The notes under the pieces were generated by a model. That model ran no database searches and had not been told where the DNA came from. It worked only from the letters and a program-made list of their open reading frames with translations. Positions 6,657 through 10,901 of a stretch of DNA of 10,901 nucleotides are shown piece after piece. Position numbers and translations under genes: made by a program. The DNA comes from CAYYBZ01 sp964470285 [NCBI: uncultured Oligoflexia bacterium] (GTDB lineage: Bacteria > Bdellovibrionota_G > CAYYBZ01), in contig CAYYBZ010000021.1 in the NCBI GenBank assembly GCA_964470285.1, positions 1-10,901 on the forward strand. The letters run 5' to 3'. The first letter of the stretch is position 1; the number at the start of each line of letters is the position of its first letter.

Positions 6657-7421
6657 ATGCCTGAAAAGAAATATCTTGTTTTGCTGGCCGGTCCGCCGGG
6701 CAGCGGTAAGACAACCATTGCGAACAATCTATCCTTATATACGAATATTAAATGTATCGAGACCGGAAAGATATTAAGGGAAAAAGCACAACATGAAGGC
6801 AGCGAAGCGCAAAAACTTAAAAGAACGATGGAGAAGGGGAACTTTATCCCTGATCAAACGGTACAGGATTATATAAGAGAGTCTTTCAGGAACAACGAGG
6901 CGGAAGAAGTGATATTTCTTGAGGGTTTTCCTAGGAAGCCGACACAGATAAAAGGATTAATGGAAATCCTTAAAGGTAATAACCTGGAGGTCACCGCTAT
7001 CGTAAAACTGATCATTGAAAGGGAAAAAGCGTATAAAAGGGTAACGGGAAGGATGATCTGTCCCAACTGCACTAAGCTGTACAATATTCATTATTCCCCT
7101 CCTAAAAAACAGAAAGTATGCGATAGTTGCTCTTCCAGACTTGTCTACAGAAATGATGATAACCCGCAGAATTTTCAGAAAAGAATGCTACGTTATGAAA
7201 AATTCGGTAAGAAGACAGTTTCGCTACTTAAAAATGAATATGAAGATATTTATCTTGAGATAAAGGCAGACCTGACGGTTGAATCGATCAGGAATACGAT
7301 CAAGGAATTTTTAAAAGAACGCGGTGTCATTCTCAAGAAGGATCTGATCGGGGGACAGACAATGGGGCAAAATAAAAGATTATATCCACATGTTGAAAAA
7401 TCAAAAGAAAAGTTACAGTGA
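6657..7421 (+). CDS. Divergent adenylate kinase with zinc-type LID and C-terminal tail
   Basis: A 254-residue nucleoside monophosphate kinase. Visible elements are the P-loop GPPGSGKTT (12-20, K18), the AMP site ETGKILR (35-41), EGFPR (89-93, replacing the usual DGFPR), GR (131-132), a zinc-ribbon LID with C135-x2-C138 and C155-x2-C158, and R165-x-DD...R176 before the helical end. The catalytic arginines appear kept, so ATP + AMP to 2 ADP is likely. Departures from a housekeeping Adk are GKTT instead of GKGT and Glu for Asp at 89. A basic extension from about 226 adds some 29 residues, including IGGQTMGQNKR (231-241). AAGGAG 6 nt before the ATG sets the start. The DJ-1 gene follows after 12 bp. 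It is probably a stress-cluster paralogue rather than the main adk; an altered nucleotide preference is possible. Confidence 0.85.
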   Translation: MPEKKYLVLLAGPPGSGKTTIANNLSLYTNIKCIETGKILREKAQHEGSEAQKLKRTMEKGNFIPDQTVQDYIRESFRNNEAEEVIFLEGFPRKPTQIKGLMEILKGNNLEVTAIVKLIIEREKAYKRVTGRMICPNCTKLYNIHYSPPKKQKVCDSCSSRLVYRNDDNPQNFQKRMLRYEKFGKKTVSLLKNEYEDIYLEIKADLTVESIRNTIKEFLKERGVILKKDLIGGQTMGQNKRLYPHVEKSKEKLQ

Positions 7422-7433
7422 AAGGAGAATATT

Positions 7434-7943
7434 ATGGCAAAAATAGCAGCAATTTTAACCGATCTGTTCGAGGATTCGGAATACAAAAAACCAGTTGATG
7501 CGTTTAGCAGGAAAGATCATGAAATTATCAACCTGGGTCTGAAGGAAAAACAAAAGGTCAAGGGCAAGCGTGAGGGGCTTGAAGTTACTATAGACGAGCA
7601 AATCAGTAGCGCGAAGGTTGATGACTACGACGCACTTTTAATACCCGGCGGGTATTCACCGGACAAACTCAGGGCGGATGAAAAAGCGGTTAGTTTCGTA
7701 AGGGACTTTGTAAAAAGCGGAAAGCCGGTTTTCTCCATATGCCACGGGCCTCAGTTATTAATAAGTGCGGACGTTCTTAAGGGCAGAAAAATTACCGGAT
7801 GGAAATCAATTATAAAGGATATAGAAAATTCAGGCGCACAGTTTATTGACAAGAGTGTTGTGAACGACAGCAATATCGTTTCGTCAAGAAATCCCCAGGA
7901 TATTCCAGATTTTATAGAGGAATCTTTGAAAATGCTTGGATAA
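7434..7943 (+). CDS. DJ-1/PfpI family protein (YhbO/PfpI-like)
   Basis: A complete 169-residue protein matching the PfpI/YhbO group in length and motifs: LTDLFEDSEY (8-17, carrying the conserved acidic residue), YDALLIPGGYSPDKLR (65-80), the nucleophile elbow SICHGPQLL (101-109, with C103 and H104), TGWKSI and SSRNPQDIPDF near the end. Members have been described as proteases, chaperones or enzymes removing glyoxal damage from proteins and nucleotides, and the exact activity is disputed. All support a stress-protection role in the cytoplasm. AAGGAG 7 nt before the ATG and the 12-bp gap after the adenylate kinase gene argue for one transcript. The gene meets the Lys/Pro-rich minus-strand gene tail to tail over a 45-bp gap, in which I see no good terminator hairpin. 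Confidence 0.92.
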   Translation: MAKIAAILTDLFEDSEYKKPVDAFSRKDHEIINLGLKEKQKVKGKREGLEVTIDEQISSAKVDDYDALLIPGGYSPDKLRADEKAVSFVRDFVKSGKPVFSICHGPQLLISADVLKGRKITGWKSIIKDIENSGAQFIDKSVVNDSNIVSSRNPQDIPDFIEESLKMLG

Positions 7944-7988
7944 GTGCGAATATCTTACGATTTCAGTTTAATAAAAAGCAATGGCCTG

Positions 7989-8174
7989 TCATTCATCGCT
8001 GTCAAAAACAGCCGTTTTATCCGGAGGAGGATCTTTCTTTTTAGGATACTTGTCCTTATCTGGATCGTCTATCGTACGCTTCCTCTTTTTGGGGTCCTTC
8101 ATGGGAGGTTTGCGTTTTTCAGGCTCTCTAATAGGGATTTTCTTTTTTTTACGTTTTTTGTCGACTTCATCCAT
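7989..8174 (-). CDS. Small Lys/Pro/Asp-rich hypothetical protein
   Basis: A 61-residue frame with extreme composition: Lys, Pro, Asp, Glu and Arg make up most of it. A loose repeat of basic run plus D/E-P recurs: IREPEKRK, PMKDPKKRKR, IDDPDKDK, PKKKDPPPDK. It has no hydrophobic core, no Cys and no membrane segment, so it is probably disordered. It resembles in style the short xPPxK-E/D-P proteins seen in many proteobacteria, whose role is unknown to me. Evidence for expression is a TTGACA promoter directly upstream. The Shine-Dalgarno is weak (GAG), and the predicted transcript start is almost at the ATG. Plus-strand frames over the same bases are Phe/Leu-rich, as expected from the antisense of Lys codons, and lack ribosome sites. 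Confidence is moderate because composition alone can create such frames. Confidence 0.5.
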   Translation of the reverse strand: MDEVDKKRKKKKIPIREPEKRKPPMKDPKKRKRTIDDPDKDKYPKKKDPPPDKTAVFDSDE

Positions 8175-8204
8175 ATTCTCATTGTTAACAAAATCATTGA
8201 GAAT
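8175..8204. promoter_or_regulatory. Nested dyads over the promoter start of the Lys/Pro-rich gene
   Basis: The arms ATTCTCA (8175-8181) and TGAGAAT (8198-8204) are perfect complements. Between them lies the perfect 10-bp palindrome TTGTTAACAA (8182-8191), which contains the predicted -10. This arrangement places a candidate operator exactly over the transcription start. Confidence 0.4.
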
Positions 8205-8211
8205 CTGTCAA
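8183..8211 (-). promoter_or_regulatory. Promoter of the Lys/Pro-rich gene, near-leaderless
   Basis: On the minus strand a perfect TTGACA (8206-8211) stands 17 bp before TTAACA (8183-8188). The -10 is weak. The start of transcription would fall at about 8176, only one or two bases before the ATG at 8174, so the message would be leaderless or nearly so. Confidence 0.4.
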
Positions 8212-8218
8212 GCCGTCT

Positions 8219-8233
8219 TTCACTTTGAGTGAA
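8219..8233. repeat. Short perfect hairpin TTCACT-TTG-AGTGAA
   Basis: Six-base arms with a three-base loop lie just upstream of the TTGACA box of the Lys/Pro-rich gene. No T-run follows on either strand, so it is more likely a protein-binding dyad than a terminator. The evidence is only the symmetry. Confidence 0.3.
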
Positions 8234-8287
8234 CATTTAATTGTTCAATCGCTAATTTTGCTATAGGCAATTATCTTTACTTTGCAA

Positions 8288-8314
8288 AGGCCGCAAAAAC
8301 ATACGGTGCGGCCT
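8288..8314 (-). terminator. Candidate terminator hairpin after the 94-residue coiled-coil gene
   Basis: The arms AGGCCGCA (8288-8295) and TGCGGCCT (8307-8314) are perfect 8-bp complements, GC-rich, with an 11-base loop. On the minus strand the hairpin stands 48 bp after the coiled-coil stop and is followed by TTTGC, a weak T-tract. It would separate that gene from the Lys/Pro-rich gene. The 188-bp stretch 8175-8362 holds this hairpin and the promoter elements but no gene that I can see. Confidence 0.5.
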
Positions 8315-8362
8315 GATCGCTTGTCGTTATTCTTCTGTGGATATATTACTCTTCAATCCGAT

Positions 8363-8647
8363 CTAGTCAAATTTGGAAAATGCCGACTTAAAGGCGTTTT
8401 TTACTTTTTCAAAGGCCTCTTCTGTCCCTGTTTTTAGCTCTTCAAAAGCTACCGATGAGGATTCTTTCATTTTTTGGAGTTTGCTGCCTGCTTTAGCTTT
8501 TTTTTCGCGAAGATCCGCAATACGCTTTTTAAATTCCATTTCAGCATCACCCCGGGCCTGTAATGCTTTATTTTCATATTTTTCAAGCTTTGTGTCCCAT
8601 TCCTTAAGCTGGGCGCTTAATTTGTCGATGTATTGTTCTCTTCTCAT
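8363..8647 (-). CDS. Small coiled-coil protein (sll1863-like stress family)
   Basis: A 94-residue, almost wholly helical protein, rich in Lys, Glu and Ala, with no signal peptide or membrane segment. It starts MRREQYIDKLSAQLKEWD, runs as a heptad-like coiled coil to about residue 65 and ends with an amphipathic EEAFEKVKNAFKSAFSKF helix. This layout (YxxKLxAQLxEW at the start, F/W-containing amphipathic end) matches small proteins often annotated as sll1863-type stress response proteins. The biochemical function is unknown. GGAGG 7 nt before the ATG supports the start. The upstream region runs into the remnant of a pyruvate kinase gene on the other strand, so its promoter may lie inside that remnant. 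A second protein of similar layout is encoded at the right end of the window. Confidence 0.75.
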   Translation of the reverse strand: MRREQYIDKLSAQLKEWDTKLEKYENKALQARGDAEMEFKKRIADLREKKAKAGSKLQKMKESSSVAFEELKTGTEEAFEKVKNAFKSAFSKFD

Positions 8648-8671
8648 AAGTAAACCTCCATTTAAAACTGT

Positions 8672-9562
8672 TTGCTTAAAAAAAACGGTCCCGACTATAT
8701 AGGCCTTTCTTTCGTGAGAAATGCCAAAGCCCTAAGAGCTTTAAAAAGTTTGCTAAAAAGATCGGGTATGGATGCGGGAGTGATAGCAAAGATCGAGACC
8801 CGCGCTGCTTTGAACAATCTTGAGGATATAGTTGAAGCAGCGGACGGGGTAATGATAGCCAGGGGAGATCTGGGAATAGAGATCCCGTATGCGGAGGTTC
8901 CTGTGGCTCAGCAGCGGATAATCAACATTTGCCGGCAGCATGGGAAACCGGTAATAATAGCCACTCAGATGCTTCTTTCCATGGTTTCTTCGGCAAGGCC
9001 TACCCGGGCTGAGGCAAACGACGTGGCTACGGCTGTCTGGAACGGAACCGACGCGCTTATGCTTTCCGAGGAGACAAGTGTCGGGAATTTTCCCAAAGAT
9101 GCGGTAAAGGCTATGTCAAGCATCATAGAGAAAGCAGAAAATGCAAAGCTTAATCAAACAGTATCATTTAAGCATCAGTTAGACCAAAGCGCTGATATGC
9201 CACAAATTATGAGCCGGGCGGCGGTATTTCTTGCAAATGAACTCAAAGCCGCAGTCATAGTTGTTCCGACAGTAACCGGACGCTCTTCAATGATAATGAG
9301 CAATACACGCCCGAATGTGCCCATTCTTTGCCTAACTTCTGAAGCTGCGGTTGAAAGAAAGATGCGTCTTTTGCGGGGAGTATTTCCGATGAGAATTTCC
9401 CGGTCTGCTACTTCTGACGTGGATATACTGCTGAAAGAGGCCGAAAAAGCGGCAAGAAAATCCGGGTTTTTAAAACGCGGAGACAGGATGATAGTTGCAA
9501 GCGGGGTTCACGGAAAGCCGGGGGATATATTCCGACTTCTTGAAGTAAGAACAATCGAGTAA
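8672..9562 (+). pseudogene. Pyruvate kinase lacking its N-terminal part
   Basis: An open frame of 296 codons, similar to pyruvate kinase from about residue 7 (PDYIGLSFVR) to the end; family members are about 470-480 residues. Present are the catalytic lysine and metal ligands (AKIE, K40 and E42; ARGDLG, D66), the IATQM strand (T98), RPTRAEANDVATAVWNGTDALMLSEETS (109-136) and the whole C-terminal domain. Missing are roughly 170-190 residues: the first barrel strands with the R-x-N-x-S ADP/potassium site, and the B-domain lid. It should not be active alone. The TTG at 8672 has no Shine-Dalgarno, and an in-frame stop lies at 8663-8665. The 5' part has been replaced by the oppositely oriented coiled-coil gene, whose start is 24 bp away. 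Absence of internal stops means a recent loss, a retained fragment or an assembly join. Confidence 0.8.
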
Positions 9563-9667
9563 GTAGAAAATCCTCAATCAAAAAATCATAAGGGGCTTGT
9601 TTTATCTTAGGTTTTACTTGGCTGCTCTGTTTACAGGTTTTTGATGAAATTGCAATGCATGAATTAT

Positions 9668-10435
9668 TTATTTACAGGTATATCCGCCGTCTACAATAAG
9701 CTCCGAGCCGGTTATGAACTTTGATTCATCACAGGACAGGTAAACCACCGCATTTCCTATATCGTCAGGTTCTCCGACATGTCCTATCGGGTGTAGGCTG
9801 TCGAGTTTCTTTCTTCCTTCCTCAACGCTACCCTGCTCTTTGAGGTAATTCTCAACAAGGGGAGTCCAAATGAATCCCGGATGAATGGAATTAACCCTTA
9901 TGTTATCCTTCGCGTACATAAGCGCGTCGGTTTTTGTCATTAATCTGACGGCTCCCTTTGAGGCGTGATAGGGGGGTATATCGGGTGCGCCTATGATTCC
10001 GTATATTGAAGAAAGATTTATGATGCTGCCTTTTCCCTTTTTTTTCATGTATGGAATTGCGTGCTTTGTGCACAGGAAAACACCGTTGACATTGACTGAC
10101 ATTACTTTATTCCACTGTTCTTCTGTTAGTTCATGTGTCGGTTTATCGGTTCCTGAGATTCCGGCGTTATTTACAAGGCAGTCAATTGAACCGAATTCCT
10201 TATCTATCTGTGAAAAAACTTCTTGAACTTCGCTTTCTTTTGAAACATCAAGATGCCAGAAACGCGCAACACCGTCTTTATTTTTTATTTCTTCGGCCAG
10301 CTTTTTGCCTTCTTCGTCTTTGATATCGGTAATAGCGACTTTTGCTCCCTGTTGCGCAAGCAGTTTACATGCCGAACGTCCTATTCCAAGAGAGCCTCCC
10401 GTAACAACACAGACTATATTTTCTGCTCTTTTCAT
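9668..10435 (-). CDS. Classical short-chain dehydrogenase/reductase, NAD-type
   Basis: A complete 255-residue SDR. It shows the cofactor motif VTGGSLGIG (11-19), an acidic D37 after the second strand that favours NAD(H) over NADP(H), HLDVS (61-65), NNAG (89-92), and the catalytic tetrad N115, S143, Y156 and K160 with correct S-to-Y spacing. The PG motif (HPGFIWTP, 185-192) and the end TGSELIVDGGYT are also typical. Close relatives are usually labelled glucose 1-dehydrogenase, cyclopentanol dehydrogenase or 3-oxoacyl reductase; the substrate cannot be read from sequence. The enzyme is soluble. GGGAGG 7-8 nt before the ATG gives the start. It lies 60 bp after the coiled-coil gene at the right end, on the same strand, and may share its transcript. 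It converges with the pyruvate kinase remnant over 105 bp, where I see no clear hairpin. Confidence 0.92.
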   Translation of the reverse strand: MKRAENIVCVVTGGSLGIGRSACKLLAQQGAKVAITDIKDEEGKKLAEEIKNKDGVARFWHLDVSKESEVQEVFSQIDKEFGSIDCLVNNAGISGTDKPTHELTEEQWNKVMSVNVNGVFLCTKHAIPYMKKKGKGSIINLSSIYGIIGAPDIPPYHASKGAVRLMTKTDALMYAKDNIRVNSIHPGFIWTPLVENYLKEQGSVEEGRKKLDSLHPIGHVGEPDDIGNAVVYLSCDESKFITGSELIVDGGYTCK

Positions 10436-10495
10436 ATAAAATTCCTCCCAAAATGCCTGAAAATTTCAACAATAAATTGATACAGGTTGTAAAAA

Positions 10496-10798
10496 CTATT
10501 TTAAGTTCCTGCTTATTTCGATAAACATTTTATTTATTTGTTCTGTCAGGCTTCTGGCACTGTGCCTGATTCTGTATGCAATGTCCTTCCAGTTGCTGTC
10601 ACTGTTTTTCTCCAGATAATCGATCTTTGACTGTATTTCATCCCGCGATCTTTCCATTGACTTTATCTCAGATACTATTTCTATATTTTTTTTCTCTTTT
10701 AGTTTTCTGGATTTATTTAGAATAACATCGAAATTTGCGTTCCATTCTTTAAGCCAGCCATTTATACTTTCTATAAAATGTTTTTTTGCTCCGCCCAT
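10496..10798 (-). CDS. Small coiled-coil protein, second of the pair
   Basis: A 100-residue, highly helical and charged protein. I choose the ATG at 10798 because AAGGA lies 5 nt upstream; an in-frame TTG at 10825 would add nine residues (MILNFLRTF) but has no ribosome site. It begins GGAKKHFIESINGWLKEWN, continues with a Lys/Glu-rich coiled coil (about 30-65) and ends with an amphipathic helix, ARSLTEQINKMFIEIS. The order of parts, the length and the LKEW near residue 20 match the 94-residue coiled-coil protein encoded at 8363-8647, so the two are probably paralogues or members of one loose family. The function is unknown, with a stress role inferred from neighbours. No Cys, signal peptide or membrane segment is seen. 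A TTGACA box lies about 75 bp upstream. Confidence 0.7.
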   Translation of the reverse strand: MGGAKKHFIESINGWLKEWNANFDVILNKSRKLKEKKNIEIVSEIKSMERSRDEIQSKIDYLEKNSDSNWKDIAYRIRHSARSLTEQINKMFIEISRNLK

Positions 10799-10874
10799 AA
10801 AAGTCCTTAAAAAATTCAAAATCAAAATTTTCTTCCGATAATGATTTAAATCTTGCAGTAACTATGAATTTGAT

Positions 10875-10900
10875 TGTCAAATGTTAGTAATCTAACATTT
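10875..10900 (-). promoter_or_regulatory. TTGACA box with adjoining 22-bp dyad upstream of the coiled-coil gene
   Basis: On the minus strand TTGACA occupies 10875-10880. The sequence 17 bp on is TGCAAG, a poor -10. The arms AAATGTTAG (10879-10887) and CTAACATTT (10892-10900) are perfect complements around the 4-base centre TAAT, and overlap the TTGACA by two bases. The size and form fit a dimeric regulator such as a TetR-type protein. A terminator of a gene beyond the right edge is the other reading. Confidence 0.4.
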
Positions 10901-10901
10901 A

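Noticed and set aside
7944-8232. Two overlapping plus-strand hydrophobic frames after the DJ-1 gene
   Set aside because: They are Phe/Leu-rich because they oppose a Lys-rich minus-strand frame, have no Shine-Dalgarno and start right at the DJ-1 stop.
8663-8700. Programmed frameshift restoring the N-terminus of pyruvate kinase
   Set aside because: No frame upstream on the plus strand encodes the missing barrel strands; the DNA there is the coiled-coil gene in the other direction.
9630-9679. Direct repeat TTTACAGGT at 9630-9638 and 9671-9679
   Set aside because: Nine bases, one copy inside the SDR coding end, no flanking mobile-element genes; could easily be chance and is not evidence of an insertion.
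10799-10825. Upstream TTG start for the right-end coiled-coil gene
   Set aside because: No ribosome site precedes it, while AAGGA stands 5 nt before the downstream ATG.

Overview
The window looks like a chromosomal stress-response region from a moderately AT-rich (roughly 40% G+C by eye) Gram-negative bacterium. A secreted BON-domain protein implies a periplasm. The baeRF3-type gene, the pyruvate kinase with an SEETS motif and the tandem universal stress proteins would fit Desulfobacterota or a neighbouring phylum. This placement is by resemblance only. I see no rRNA, tRNA, CRISPR array, integrase or transposase.

Left block (1-5184, all minus strand, read right to left): a 708-residue phospholipase D-VTT membrane fusion, then an endonuclease/exonuclease/phosphatase-family protein 2 bp after it. 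After a 203-bp gap with a good sigma70-type promoter come two universal stress proteins in tandem, then a periplasmic protein with at least four BON domains that runs off the left edge. The BON gene has a strong Shine-Dalgarno but no ATG, GTG or TTG at the right distance.

Centre (5185-7943): a 248-bp divergent regulatory region carries two separate dyad elements. It is followed by a plus-strand cluster: a baeRF3-type release-factor-like protein, a divergent zinc-LID adenylate kinase with an extra C-terminal tail, and a DJ-1/PfpI protein. The kinase and the DJ-1 gene are 12 bp apart. I infer that the cluster links ribosome rescue or translation control, nucleotide metabolism and protein repair.

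Right block (7944-10901): a tiny Lys/Pro-rich protein and a small coiled-coil protein (both minus), a pyruvate kinase lacking about its first 170-190 residues (plus, probable pseudogene), a classical short-chain dehydrogenase (minus), and a second small coiled-coil protein (minus). The second resembles the first coiled-coil protein in layout. A 9-bp-arm palindrome closes the window next to a TTGACA box.

Taken together, BON, Usp, PLD-VTT, DJ-1, baeRF and small coiled-coil proteins look like a general-stress or stationary-phase island, with envelope repair on one side and translation/protein maintenance on the other. No regulator gene is present, so the control must come from outside the window.
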